Assembly (NCBI RefSeq): GCF_938028825.1
Contig: NZ_CALIZP010000046.1
Span: 1 to 46,129, forward strand
Direction: 5' to 3'
Source: an uncultured Cardiobacterium sp.
Lineage (GTDB): Bacteria; Pseudomonadota; Gammaproteobacteria; Cardiobacteriales; Cardiobacteriaceae
Length of the DNA stretch: 46,129 bases
This document shows, piece by piece, positions 8,347 through 17,420 of the stretch; position 1 is the first letter of the stretch, and every line of letters begins with the position of its first letter. The position numbers and the translations under genes were made by a program. The notes beneath the pieces were generated by a model. The model searched no databases, had not been told where the DNA came from, and saw only the letters and a program-made list of their open reading frames with translations.

Positions 8347-9084
8347 TTATACCATGTACATGCCGCCGTTGACGTTGATGGTCTCGCCGGTGATGTAGTC
8401 CGCCTGGGCGAGAAAGAGGACGGCGTCGGCCACGTCTTCGACCCGGCCGAGTTTGGCCAGCGGGATGTGTGCGGTAAGTTGGGCTTTTTGTTCTTCCGGC
8501 AGTTTGTCGGTCATGTCGGTCCGGATAAAGCCGGGGGCGACGCAGTTGACGGTGATGCCGCGTGAGCCGACCTCGCGTGCCAGCGATTTGGTAAAGCCGA
8601 TAAGCCCGGCTTTGGTGGCGGCGTAGTTGGTTTGCCCGGCGTTGCCCATGATGCCGACGACCGAGGTGATGTTGATGATGCGCCCGCTGCGGGCTTTCAT
8701 CATGTCGCGCAACACGGCTTTGCTGAGGCGGTACACGCTGCTCAGGTTGGTATCGATGACGTTGTCCCATTCTTCGGGTTTCATCCGCATCAGCAGGTTG
8801 TCCCGGGTGATGCCGGCGTTGTTGACGAGGATGCCGACGGGGGCAAATTCGTCGACAATGTTTTTGATCAGGGTTTCAACGGCGTCGTTGTCGTTGACCA
8901 GCAGTTTTTTGCCGCTGCCCCGATAGCCGTTTTCCGCAATGTGGCGGCTGATGGCTTCCGCGCCGCTGTCACCGGTGGCAGTGCCGATGACGGTGGCACC
9001 CTCCCGGGCGAGGGTGTCAAGGATGGCGCGGCCGATGCCACGGCTGGCTCCGGTGATGAGGGCGACTTGGTTGTGCAGGTTCAT
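8347..9084 (-). CDS. fabG: 3-oxoacyl-ACP reductase
   Basis: A 245-residue short-chain dehydrogenase. The NADPH-binding TGASRGIGRA lies at residues 11-20. The catalytic Ser (in ITSVVG) and Tyr/Lys (in NYAATKAG) are present, as is the NNAG motif. It reduces 3-oxoacyl-ACP in each elongation cycle. Its start overlaps the fabD stop by 4 nt. A second, more divergent FabG-like reductase is at 26961-27689. Confidence 0.96.
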   Translation of the reverse strand: MNLHNQVALITGASRGIGRAILDTLAREGATVIGTATGDSGAEAISRHIAENGYRGSGKKLLVNDNDAVETLIKNIVDEFAPVGILVNNAGITRDNLLMRMKPEEWDNVIDTNLSSVYRLSKAVLRDMMKARSGRIINITSVVGIMGNAGQTNYAATKAGLIGFTKSLAREVGSRGITVNCVAPGFIRTDMTDKLPEEQKAQLTAHIPLAKLGRVEDVADAVLFLAQADYITGETINVNGGMYMV

Positions 9085-10016
9085 GCGGTCTCCAGGGCTT
9101 GTTGCACGGCGGCAACGCTGTCGGGATGGTCGAAGGCAATGGTACGCAGGTTTTTGTCGATGCGTTTGTTCAGCCCGGTGAGGACTTTGCCGGGTCCGGC
9201 TTCTATGAAAAGGTCAACGCCACGTGCGGCAAGCGCCTTGATGCAGTCCACCCAGCGTACGGGCTGGTAGAGTTGCGCGCCGAGGGCGGCTTCAATGCCT
9301 GTTGCGCTGTCACGCGGTTTGGCATCCACGTTGTGAATGATGGTGGCGCCGGGGGTTTGCCAGTGGATTTTGTTGAGATGCAGGCCGAGTTGCGCCGCAG
9401 CGGCACGCATCAGTTCGCAGTGCGACGGAACGCTGACGGCAAGCGGAATGGCGCGCTTGGCCCCCGCCTGCTTGGCGGCTTCGATGGCGGCGGCGACGGC
9501 TTTGGCCTCCCCGGCGATGACGACTTGCCCGGGAGAATTGAAGTTGGCTGCGCTGACTTTGCCGGGGGTGCGGTTGCAGACGGCGACGACGTCTTCGTCG
9601 TCAAGGCCGAGGATGGCAGCCATCGCACCTTCACCCGGCGCAACGGCGTCCTGCATAATTCTGCCGCGCATATGCACCAGCTGGACCGCTTCGGCAAAGG
9701 TCATGGCCCCTGCCGCACAGAGGGCGGTGTATTCGCCGAGGGAATGGCCTGCCATGCAGGCGGCGTTGACACCGCAGGTATCGCGCAGGATGTCGGCGCA
9801 GGCGACACCGGCGGCAAGCAGGGCGGGTTGGGTGATGGCGGTTTGATCCAGCTGGCCGTTCGGGTTTTCCTGGGCGATGTGCCATAAATCCAGGCCGAGG
9901 ACTTCGGATGCCTCGGCAAAACGGCGCTGTATGACAGGATAGACTGCGGCCAGTTCTTTAAGCATACCGGCACTTTGCGAACCCTGCCCGGGGAAAATGA
10001 GTGCGATGGTGGTCAT
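9081..10016 (-). CDS. fabD: Malonyl-CoA:ACP transacylase
   Basis: A 311-residue acyltransferase that moves malonyl from CoA to ACP. The N-terminal FPGQGSQ motif and the nucleophile Ser92 in GHSLGEYTAL are visible; the catalytic His lies in SVPSHCELM. The start at 10016 has GAGGAG 7 nt upstream. A much longer upstream open frame (to 11243) is a shadow of fabH and is rejected. It sits 11 nt after fabH and overlaps fabG. Confidence 0.96.
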   Translation of the reverse strand: MTTIALIFPGQGSQSAGMLKELAAVYPVIQRRFAEASEVLGLDLWHIAQENPNGQLDQTAITQPALLAAGVACADILRDTCGVNAACMAGHSLGEYTALCAAGAMTFAEAVQLVHMRGRIMQDAVAPGEGAMAAILGLDDEDVVAVCNRTPGKVSAANFNSPGQVVIAGEAKAVAAAIEAAKQAGAKRAIPLAVSVPSHCELMRAAAAQLGLHLNKIHWQTPGATIIHNVDAKPRDSATGIEAALGAQLYQPVRWVDCIKALAARGVDLFIEAGPGKVLTGLNKRIDKNLRTIAFDHPDSVAAVQQALETA

Positions 10017-10027
10017 ATCCGCTCCTC

Positions 10028-10996
10028 TCAGTAGGTGATGATGCTGCCGCCCCAAACGAATCCGCCGCCGAAGGCTTCCAGCAGCAGTTTGTGGCCGCGC
10101 CGTATCGTACCGTTTTTGATGCCGTAGTCCAATGCCAGCGGGATGGAAGCGGCGGAGGTGTTGGCGTGTTCGGCAACAGTGAGGATGACTTTTTCCATCG
10201 GCAGGTTGAGGTGTTCTGCGGTCGCCTTGATGATGCGCAGGTTGGCCTGATGCGGGATGAGGAAGTCGAGGTCTTCCGGCTGCATGGCGTGCTGTTCGAG
10301 CAGCTCGGTGACGAGGCCGGCCAGGGTGCGGACGGCAACTTTGAAGACTTCGCGCCCTTCCATGTGGATGAAGGGCAGGCGATCGGCGAGACTGTCGGCC
10401 GGGGAACCGCTGCCGCGCGGCACCAGCAGCAGGTCTTTGTAGCGACCGTCGCTGTGCAGGATACTGCCGTGGATACCGGGATCGTCCGAGGCTTCGAGGA
10501 TGACGGCACCGGCTCCGTCGCCAAAGAGGATGGCGGTACTGCGGTCGCTCCAGTCCAGGATGTTGCTGAAGACTTCCGCACCAATGACCAGGGCGCGTTT
10601 GCTGCTGCCCGCGCGGATGAAATTGTCGGCGGTGGCAAGGGCAAATACGAAACCGGAACAGGCCGCCTGCATGTCGAAAGCAGGGATATTGCCGCAGCCG
10701 AGGCGCATTTGCAGTTGGCTGGCGTTGCTGGGGAAGAGGTGTTCCGGGGTGGAAGTGGCAACAATGATGAGGTCGATTGTGGCGGGATCTATGTCTGCCG
10801 TTTGCAGGGCGTCGCGGGCGGCGTAATAGGCAAGATCGGTGCTGCTCTCGTCGGCGGCGGCGATATGGCGCTGCTCTATGCCGGTGCGGGCGCGTATCCA
10901 CTCGTCGGATGTGTCCATCCGCTCGGCGAAGTCGTGGTTGGTCATGACTTGCTGCGGCAGATAGCTGCCGGTGCTGAGTATGGTGCTGTATTTCAT
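10028..10996 (-). CDS. fabH: 3-oxoacyl-ACP synthase III
   Basis: A 322-residue initiating condensing enzyme that joins acetyl-CoA to malonyl-ACP. The catalytic Cys113 lies in MQAACSGFVF, and the His and Asn lie in IPHQANLRI and in the EHANTSAAS region. Length and motifs are normal. It overlaps plsX by 4 nt (ATGA), suggesting coupled translation of phospholipid and fatty acid initiation enzymes. Confidence 0.96.
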   Translation of the reverse strand: MKYSTILSTGSYLPQQVMTNHDFAERMDTSDEWIRARTGIEQRHIAAADESSTDLAYYAARDALQTADIDPATIDLIIVATSTPEHLFPSNASQLQMRLGCGNIPAFDMQAACSGFVFALATADNFIRAGSSKRALVIGAEVFSNILDWSDRSTAILFGDGAGAVILEASDDPGIHGSILHSDGRYKDLLLVPRGSGSPADSLADRLPFIHMEGREVFKVAVRTLAGLVTELLEQHAMQPEDLDFLIPHQANLRIIKATAEHLNLPMEKVILTVAEHANTSAASIPLALDYGIKNGTIRRGHKLLLEAFGGGFVWGGSIITY

Positions 10997-12039
10997 GCAG
11001 GAATATCTTCTGCCGGGGCGGGCGGTTGTTGCCCGTCCAGTTGTTTGCGGATGTGGCCGATGATGCCGTTGGTGATTTCCAGCCGCGCCACATTGATGGC
11101 ATTGGCAAAAGCGAAGGCGTCGGCGTTGCCGTGGCTTTTGATGACGATGCCCTGCAACCCGAGCAGGGTGGCGCCGTTGTAGGTGCGCGGATCAATGCGG
11201 CGTTTGGTGCGGCGCAGTACCGGCAGGGCGAAGAGGGCGGCAATTTTGCTGCATATGCTGCGCCGGAATTCTTGTTCGAGTGTGGTCTGGATGTATTTGG
11301 CGATACCTTCGACGGATTTCAGGGCAACATTGCCGACAAAGCCGTCGCAGACCACAATGTCAAGATGTTCTTTGAGAAAGATATCGTTGCCTTCGACGAA
11401 ACCGCAGTAGTTGAGACCGGTTTGTTCCAGCAATTTGCTGGTTTCCTTGACGATGTCGTTGCCCTTGATGGCTTCTTCGCCGATGTTGAGCAGGCCGACG
11501 ATGGGGCGGGGTTTTTCATCCACCGCCTTGACCAGTTCCGAACCCATGACGGCAAACTGCACCAGTTGCTCCGGTTTGGCGTCCACGTTGGCACCAAGAT
11601 CCAGCCAGTGCACATGACCGCCGCGCGACGGCACCACGGCACAGATGGCAGGACGCGAGATGCCGGGAAGCATTTTCAGGATGTAGCGACTGCTCGCCAT
11701 CAGGGCTCCGGTGTTACCCGCGCTGACGCAGGCTTGTGCATCGCCGTCACGTACCGCCTCGATGGCTTTCCACATGGAAGAGTCGGTTTTGTGACGCAGG
11801 ACGGCAGCAGGCGCTTCGTCCATGGCGACAACCTGGGTCGTGTGGCGGATACGGATACGCCCGCCATCAATGGCGGGAAAAGCTTTGTGGGTGCGGATGG
11901 CGCTTTCATCGCCGACGATCAGGATATGAACGTCGGTATGCCGCTTCTGGATGAGGGCGATAGCGGTCAGGGTAACGTCCAGACCGATATCGCCGCCCAT
12001 TGCATCAATGGCAATGACGGGCGGCTTGTGCGTGCTCAT
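10993..12039 (-). CDS. plsX: Phosphate acyltransferase PlsX
   Basis: A 348-residue enzyme making acyl-phosphate from acyl-ACP for phospholipid synthesis. The N-terminal IDAMGGDIG, the SAGNTGALMA segment near residue 107 and the VVCDGFVGNVALK segment are PlsX signatures. It begins 14 nt after rpmF. The rpmF-plsX-fabH order is widely conserved in gammaproteobacteria. Confidence 0.96.
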   Translation of the reverse strand: MSTHKPPVIAIDAMGGDIGLDVTLTAIALIQKRHTDVHILIVGDESAIRTHKAFPAIDGGRIRIRHTTQVVAMDEAPAAVLRHKTDSSMWKAIEAVRDGDAQACVSAGNTGALMASSRYILKMLPGISRPAICAVVPSRGGHVHWLDLGANVDAKPEQLVQFAVMGSELVKAVDEKPRPIVGLLNIGEEAIKGNDIVKETSKLLEQTGLNYCGFVEGNDIFLKEHLDIVVCDGFVGNVALKSVEGIAKYIQTTLEQEFRRSICSKIAALFALPVLRRTKRRIDPRTYNGATLLGLQGIVIKSHGNADAFAFANAINVARLEITNGIIGHIRKQLDGQQPPAPAEDIPA

Positions 12040-12053
12040 GGCGCGGGCGGGAT

Positions 12054-12254
12054 TTATTCTTCGATGTCAATCTGTTTTTTGCTGGTGCGGAAGATGACCT
12101 GACGGCCGCGATAGAAACCGTCTTTGGTGACATGGTGGCGTAGATGGCGCTCGCCGCTGGTGCGGTCGGTGGAAATGGTTTTGCCGGTGAGGGCATCGTG
12201 GGAGCGGCGCATGCCGCGCTTGGAAGGGGTTTTACGATTCTGTTGAACGGCCAT
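12054..12254 (-). CDS. rpmF: 50S ribosomal protein L32
   Basis: A 66-residue basic protein starting MAVQQNRKTPSKRGMRRSHD, the L32 signature. The start has AAGGAG about 8 nt upstream. It overlaps the 3' end of yceD by 23 nt. This form has no Cys zinc ribbon, as in most gammaproteobacterial L32. Confidence 0.97.
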   Translation of the reverse strand: MAVQQNRKTPSKRGMRRSHDALTGKTISTDRTSGERHLRHHVTKDGFYRGRQVIFRTSKKQIDIEE

Positions 12255-12783
12255 GAGGATTCTCCTTAGCTTCCAGTAAGTCTTTCAAAGCCGCAAACGG
12301 ATTGTGGCGCGCACCTGCCTGCGGCAGGGGGACTTGCGCGCCGGTCTGCGGCAGGCTGCAATCATCGTGCTTGGCAATCATCGGCATTGCCAGCAGGACT
12401 TCTTCTTCAATAAACCACGCCAAGTCAAGCTCGTCTCCGGCGCAAATCAGGGTTTCGCTGCCGTCGGCCACCTTGTCTTCCAGGGATTGATCCCGAATCA
12501 GGACATAATCAAAGTCATGGGCGACTGCCAGCGCCATCGCTTCCAGACAACGCTGGCATTCGGTATGCAGAATGGTGCGGACATTACCGCGTAAACGGGA
12601 TTGTCCGTGCCTGTCGATGCGGCCTTCAAGGGTGTAGTGCACGACATCATCATGCGTTCCCGTCCATTGTCGCAGGGTTTCGGTCTCTGCCAGAGGCAGC
12701 GTACCGGCATCGCTACAACGGTTTTTGGCATATGCCCAAGGGTCAAAAAGCCGCCGGGGCGGGGTCGTAGGGGCGCGCATCAT
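12232..12783 (-). CDS. yceD: YceD/DUF177, 23S rRNA accumulation protein
   Basis: About 183 residues with the DUF177 pattern: a central CQRCLEAM motif near residue 80, an acidic stretch, and the C-terminal NPFAALKDLL signature. YceD is linked to 23S rRNA levels and ribosome assembly and is nearly always just before rpmF. Two ATGs in a row occur at 12783 and 12780, with GAGAG just upstream. A TTG start at 12807 is possible but less likely. It opens the ~9-kb minus-strand operon ending at pilZ or the DUF1877 gene. Residues 140-165 hold an unusual PQTGAQVPLPQAGA duplication before the conserved C-terminus. Confidence 0.88.
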   Translation of the reverse strand: MMRAPTTPPRRLFDPWAYAKNRCSDAGTLPLAETETLRQWTGTHDDVVHYTLEGRIDRHGQSRLRGNVRTILHTECQRCLEAMALAVAHDFDYVLIRDQSLEDKVADGSETLICAGDELDLAWFIEEEVLLAMPMIAKHDDCSLPQTGAQVPLPQAGARHNPFAALKDLLEAKENPHGRSTES

Positions 12784-12818
12784 ACTCTCAACATTTTGGG
12801 CTGTCAAAATGATAAATC

Positions 12819-13691
12819 CTAGCCAATCCGATGGTTGGCGGCGAAATGCAGGTACACGATATCCGAAATCTCGCGGATGACGTTACTGCGGCTGGTGATC
12901 CAGCCCGAATAATTCCCCGCCGGATTGCCCTTTTCGATAATCGCCGAAATCGTGTAGGGATAACTGCGACCGTTGGCCTTGCATTCGATGATGCCGAAAT
13001 TGCCGCAGAGCATGGCGGTGGAGCCGGTCTTGTCGTACACCGTGGCCGTTTGCGGCACGAACTGCGTTTTCGAGCGGATGCGGTCGGGGTTGGGGATGGA
13101 CATGATCTGTTTCAAGAACTGCGCGCCGGGCAGCTGGTTTGCCCACAGGGCGCGGAGGAAGCGGTCGTAATCGGCGGCGGAGGCGCGGTTGCGGTAGGTG
13201 CGGCCCTGGGCGGGAATATTCTCGACAATCTGGATATTGCGGAAAATCTGCGGAGCCTGTTTCTTCAGCATCCACTGCACACTTTCCGGCCCGCCGAGAC
13301 GCTTGAAAATATGGTTGGTGAACTCGTTGTTGCTGGCAACCACCATGCCGCGCATCTCGCTTTGTACCCGCTCGCTCATCGGATAGAGGGCGGCGTCCTT
13401 CATGAAGTGGGTCAGCAGATAGGCCTGGATGACGAACGGCTTGACCAGGCTGGCGCATTGCAGCGGTGTATTGGCATTGATTTGCGCCAGCGGGCGGTTG
13501 GCAACCAGATCGTGCACCAGCCAGGCGGTGCGTTCATCAGCAGCGAGGCGGCCTTCCGCGCGCAACTGCTGCACGCGTTTATTGATGGCCTGTTCCAGCT
13601 CGGTGGCGGCATATGCGGGAGAAAGCGGCAGGGCGGCACCGAGGCCGAGCATACCGCTGCGGCTCAGGAATTGACGTTTGGTGAGTAACAT
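12819..13691 (-). CDS. Tat-exported serine hydrolase, class A beta-lactamase fold
   Basis: A 290-residue protein. A twin-arginine-like leader (TKRQFLSRSG, hydrophobic stretch, then AYA) suggests folded export. The active-site pattern follows: Ser81-x-x-Lys84 in CASLVKPF, Ser-Asn-Asn at 120-122 where class A enzymes have SDN, and KTG at 221-223. The omega-loop segment before IPAQGRTYRN lacks a clear glutamate/asparagine pair equivalent to class A Glu166/Asn170. It could be a divergent beta-lactamase or a D,D-peptidase-like hydrolase. The start at 13691 begins the leader directly; an ATG at 13727 would add a second hydrophobic stretch. It diverges from the membrane-protein gene at 13851 and ends just before the yceD operon. 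Confidence 0.78.
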   Translation of the reverse strand: MLLTKRQFLSRSGMLGLGAALPLSPAYAATELEQAINKRVQQLRAEGRLAADERTAWLVHDLVANRPLAQINANTPLQCASLVKPFVIQAYLLTHFMKDAALYPMSERVQSEMRGMVVASNNEFTNHIFKRLGGPESVQWMLKKQAPQIFRNIQIVENIPAQGRTYRNRASAADYDRFLRALWANQLPGAQFLKQIMSIPNPDRIRSKTQFVPQTATVYDKTGSTAMLCGNFGIIECKANGRSYPYTISAIIEKGNPAGNYSGWITSRSNVIREISDIVYLHFAANHRIG

Positions 13692-13850
13692 GGCAATGGA
13701 TAAACAAACAGTAACGTAGGCGGTCATTTTAACAAAGCGGCTGTGCCTCGGCGCCAAAAATCATGTACATGGCACGACAAAATTTTTGCCACGAACCGCG
13801 CCCCGGGCTCGCTTACAATATTGCCCTTCATTCACCCACCGGAATAAATT

Positions 13851-14666
13851 ATGACTGACCTGAGTCTCAACCTCCCCGACAAGCGACTGAAAATGAAAGG
13901 CATCTTTGCAACTTCGCTGCCGCGTCTTGCCTTCGGCATCCCCTTCGCCCTGATTTTTGCCGCCGGATTCTTGTGGTGGTCTTACCTTTCGGGGCAGGAC
14001 ATCTATGCCGACTATCAGATTGGCCGCGCCCACCACATTCTGCCGGATGCCCGTATTGACGGCGAATGCGAAACACATAAGGCCGTGTTTACCACCTGCA
14101 AAGTCACCATCCGCGACGGTGGCAAAAGCTGGGAGAAACGTTTCTTCTTCATCGATTTCAGCACGGAAAAGAATTTCACCGTGCAGGCCATCGCTTCCGA
14201 TAGCGATCCCAATCAAGTCACCCTCGACCTCGCCGCCGGCAAAGTCATGAACCGCGCCCTGCTGGATGCGGCGATTGCCGCCATCGGCCTCATCCTCATC
14301 TACTTCACCCTGCGCGCCATATTCGTCAACCTGCCGCGCTTCCTTGCCCTCCTGCGCGGGCTGAACCGTGCCGAGGCGCAGCCGTGGCAACTGACCACGG
14401 TGGATGCCGCCGTTAAGAATAACCGCCTCACCCACTTCATGGCCGACATCAACGGCACGGAATGCCGCATCAACATCGATCTCGGCAAGAAAATGCGGCC
14501 GTGGGTGGTGGAGGCAAGCGGCGACACCGCCCGCCTCCTCGCCTTTGCCCCTGCTGACGGCGGCGCAGCGGTGCCGTTTGACCGCCAACTGAAAACCATC
14601 GGCGGCCTCAGCAAAAGCGAGCGGCAGGCGCTGATTGCCAAGCTTGAGCGCATCAGCGGCGATTAA
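13851..14666 (+). CDS. Membrane protein of unknown function, paralogue A
   Basis: A 271-residue protein with two predicted membrane helices, around residues 26-46 and 140-165. An extracytoplasmic loop of ~95 residues with a Cys pair (GECETH and TTCKV) lies between them. The cytoplasmic tail ends in RLLAFAPADGG, VPFD and SERQALIAKLERI. A GGAA lies about 7 nt before the ATG. The next gene is a clear paralogue sharing the tail motif, and both lead into the acyl-CoA ligase. I do not recognise the family. The overall form, with a DUF3592-like loop between two helices, is only a structural impression. Confidence 0.75.
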   Translation: MTDLSLNLPDKRLKMKGIFATSLPRLAFGIPFALIFAAGFLWWSYLSGQDIYADYQIGRAHHILPDARIDGECETHKAVFTTCKVTIRDGGKSWEKRFFFIDFSTEKNFTVQAIASDSDPNQVTLDLAAGKVMNRALLDAAIAAIGLILIYFTLRAIFVNLPRFLALLRGLNRAEAQPWQLTTVDAAVKNNRLTHFMADINGTECRINIDLGKKMRPWVVEASGDTARLLAFAPADGGAAVPFDRQLKTIGGLSKSERQALIAKLERISGD

Positions 14667-14674
14667 ACGCCCGC

Positions 14675-15618
14675 ATGGAAATCATCGAGATCGAATTGCC
14701 CGCCCGGCCGCTAAAAATCAGGCGGTTCGGGCGTTATTCCTTTCTTTTCCACGAATTGATGGTTCTGCTGCTGCTCTGCCTGATTTTTTACCTCGGCATG
14801 GCAAATGTCCAGTCGTACCGCGACATTTACCATGACTATCAAGCGCGGCATACCGCCATACCGCTGGCAGAAGCAGCCGTTTCCGGCAAGCGGGAAACCG
14901 GCATTTTCAGCACGAATTACCGCTACACCGTGCACTACAAGGGCATCAGTATAAAAGGGGATTTCAGCTATCTCGGCAGGATGGCGGATGCCCCGGATGT
15001 GCAGGCTGTCCGGCTGATGGATGCGCGAGGAAGCCGCATCACCATTGACCATGCCCTGGAAACCCTGACGCTGCGCCTCTTCTATGTGGTTGGGCATCGT
15101 GCTGCATTCTGCTGTTCCTGTTCACACCGGCCCTTATGTTTTTTATTAACCTGAGGCGACAACGGATACTGGCTGGGGCGCTGAACCGTCGCGGTGCCTA
15201 CCCGTGGCGGCTGACCGTCGTGGATGTGCTGGAGCTGGGCGGCATCAGCTATTTCCCCAGCATCAACGGCACGCCCCGCCGCGTGCTGCTGGCATTTGAC
15301 AAAAAGCAGAGCCTGCCGTGGTGGTATGTCGAACAGGACGCCATGCCGCTGACACTGCTCGCCGCGTACGACAAAGACCTGCACATCGAAGACCCGTTCA
15401 AAGACAGCCCCGCCGCCATCCGGCAGGCGGTAAAAAACCATTTACCCGTTAAACGTATCCTTGCCTTTGCCCCCAAAGACGGCAGCGAGACCGTACCCTT
15501 TGACACCGAACTCAGCAACATCGGCCGCCTGCGGCGCGCCGAACGCAAAGCCCTCATCGCTGCCGTGGCAGACATCGCAGCGGCCTACTCCACCATCGTT
15601 TACAAAGGAATTCCATGA
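14675..15618 (+). pseudogene. Membrane protein paralogue B, frameshifted
   Basis: Two frames together make one homologue of the preceding gene. The first (14675 to about 15090) gives the N-terminal helix and extracytoplasmic loop. The second (from about 15090 to 15618) gives the second helix (in SCCILLFLFTPALMFFIN) and the cytoplasmic tail with LAFAPKDGSETVPFD and ERKALIAAV, matching paralogue A. The switch requires one extra base near 15085-15105. As written, the first frame runs into an unrelated Cys-rich tail and stops at 15154. Paralogue B also has a ~40-residue insert in the tail. No slippery heptamer is evident, so a true mutation or a sequencing error is more likely than programmed frameshifting. 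The final stop overlaps the ligase start (ATGA), so loss of this frame could affect coupling. Confidence 0.75.
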
Positions 15619-17333
15619 CGACGACCGACGACATCCCCCGCCCGTGGCTGGCGAGCTACCGCGCCGAAGTGCCGCACACCTTCCCCGGCAGCGAATACAG
15701 CAACCTCGCCGACTTCCTCGAAGCCATGTTCGCCCGCAACGCCGCGCTTCCCGCATACAGCAACTTCCGCCGCACCCTGAGCTTCGCGGAAATCGGCGAA
15801 CGCGCCCGGGCATTCGCCGCCTACCTGCGCCACGCACTCGGCTACCGGCCCGGTGACCGCCTCGCGCTGATGATGCCGAACATCCTGCAATTCCCCATCT
15901 GCCTCTACGGCTGCATGCTGGCGGGCGTCGTCGTCGTCAACGTCAACCCGCTCTACACCGCGCGCGAACTCGAACACCAGCTGAACGACAGCGGCGCGCG
16001 CGGCATCGTGCTCGCCGAAAACTTCACCCGCAGCGTCGCCGAAGTGCGCCCGCAAGTCCCCGCCCTGCAAGACATCATCATCACCCGCTACGGCGACGAA
16101 ATGGGCTGGTTCTGGTCGCCCATCGTCGATTTCTATGTGCGCCACATCGGCAAACTCGTGCCGCCCTACTACCTGCCGGAGACCATCGCCTTCAAAAAAG
16201 CCCTGCAACAAGGCCGCCGCCTGCCCTATGCCCCGCACCGGGCGGCACCGGATGACATGGCGATGTTGCAATACACCGGCGGCACGACCGGCGTTGCCAA
16301 AGGCGCGATGCTCACCCACGCCAACCTGCTCGCCAACGCCGCGCAAATCAACCTGTGGATCGGCTCCTACAACATCGGCCCGGATGACGTCCTCATCACC
16401 GCGCTGCCGCTCTATCACATCTTCTGCTGCACCATCAACGCGCTCGGCTTCAGCGGACGCGGCGTCCACTCCGTGCTCGTCACCAACCCGCGCGACATCA
16501 AGTCCTTCATCACCATCCTGCGCCGCCACCCGCCGACCATGCTGACCGGCGTCAACACCCTCTTCAAAACCCTGCTCAACACCCCGGCCTTCCGCACCCT
16601 CGACTTCTCGCGCCTGCGTTTCGTCATCGCCGGCGGCATGCCGCTGGAAAAAACCGTCTCGGACGAATGGCAGCAACTCACCGGCAACATCATCGTCGAA
16701 GGCTACGGCATGACCGAAACCTCGCCGCTCATCAGCGTCAACCAGATGGACACCAAAGCCTACAACGGCACCATCGGCTACCCCATCCCCGGCACCGACG
16801 TCAGCCTGCGCGACGACGACGGCCACCCCGTACCGCCAGGCGAAGCGGGGGAAATGTGGGTACGCGGCCCGCAAGTGATGAAAGGCTACTGGCAGCATGA
16901 AGACGAAACCCGCCGCGTCATGCAGGACGGCTGGCTGAAAACCGGCGACATCGCCACCATGCGGCCGGATGGCGCGCTGAAAATCGTTGACCGCAAAAAA
17001 GACATGATCCTCGTCTCCGGCTTCAACGTGTACCCCAGCGAAGTCGAAGCCGTCCTCTCGCAACACCCCGCCGTGCTCGAAGTCGCCTGCATCGGCGTCC
17101 CCAGCGCAGGCAGCGGCGAAAAAGTGAAGGCGTACATCGTGCCGCGTGCGGGCGGGAAGCCGACCGTGGAAGAGCTGCAAAAATTTGCCGCCGCCAACCT
17201 CACCGCCTACAAGCGGCCAAAGGCATACGAATTCTGCGACGAGCTACCGAAATCGAATGTCGGCAAAATCCTGCGCCGCGAACTGGTGGCGCGGGAAAAG
17301 GCCAAAGCCGCGCAAAATCAGGAACCTGCCTGA
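15615..17333 (+). CDS. fadD: Long-chain fatty acid-CoA ligase (AMP-binding)
   Basis: A 572-residue adenylate-forming enzyme. The AMP-binding P-loop YTGGTTGVAKGAM lies near residue 219, and GYGMTETSP lies near residue 363. KTGDIA is followed by the hinge and C-terminal domain DRKKDMILVSGFNVYPSEVE, and the catalytic Lys lies near the C-terminus in PKSNVGKILRREL. It activates fatty acids to acyl-CoA with ATP. The start overlaps the stop of the preceding membrane-protein frame. The ligase is followed by a strong terminator. FadD-type identity is firm; chain-length preference is not visible. Confidence 0.92.
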   Translation: MTTTDDIPRPWLASYRAEVPHTFPGSEYSNLADFLEAMFARNAALPAYSNFRRTLSFAEIGERARAFAAYLRHALGYRPGDRLALMMPNILQFPICLYGCMLAGVVVVNVNPLYTARELEHQLNDSGARGIVLAENFTRSVAEVRPQVPALQDIIITRYGDEMGWFWSPIVDFYVRHIGKLVPPYYLPETIAFKKALQQGRRLPYAPHRAAPDDMAMLQYTGGTTGVAKGAMLTHANLLANAAQINLWIGSYNIGPDDVLITALPLYHIFCCTINALGFSGRGVHSVLVTNPRDIKSFITILRRHPPTMLTGVNTLFKTLLNTPAFRTLDFSRLRFVIAGGMPLEKTVSDEWQQLTGNIIVEGYGMTETSPLISVNQMDTKAYNGTIGYPIPGTDVSLRDDDGHPVPPGEAGEMWVRGPQVMKGYWQHEDETRRVMQDGWLKTGDIATMRPDGALKIVDRKKDMILVSGFNVYPSEVEAVLSQHPAVLEVACIGVPSAGSGEKVKAYIVPRAGGKPTVEELQKFAAANLTAYKRPKAYEFCDELPKSNVGKILRRELVAREKAKAAQNQEPA

Positions 17334-17349
17334 CAGCGTGACAACGACA

Positions 17350-17370
17350 CCCGCCGCCAGGCGGGTTTTT
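17350..17370 (+). terminator. Rho-independent terminator after fadD
   Basis: CCCGCC (17350-17355), loop GCCA, GGCGGG (17360-17365), then five Ts. It is 17 nt after the ligase stop. The opposing recN gene ends about 50 nt further on. Confidence 0.85.
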
Positions 17371-17420
17371 CATGCCGGCAGAAACCGGGCATCATCCGCG
17401 CCCCGGCGGCGCCCGTTTTT

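Noticed and set aside
9081..11243. fabD extended to 720 residues by an upstream open frame
   Set aside because: The extra part overlaps fabH in another frame and has no homology-like pattern; the FabD N-terminus and a good ribosome site are at 10016.
10001..12102. Long plus-strand frames opposite fabH and plsX
   Set aside because: Antisense shadows of conserved operon genes.
13786..13819. Promoter for the membrane-protein pair (TTGCCA ... TACAAT)
   Set aside because: The -10-like box is good but the spacer to the only -35-like box is 22 nt, too long for a confident call.
15600..17180. A 526-residue minus-strand open frame opposite fadD
   Set aside because: Antisense shadow; His/Asp/Val-rich text without domains, while fadD has every family motif.
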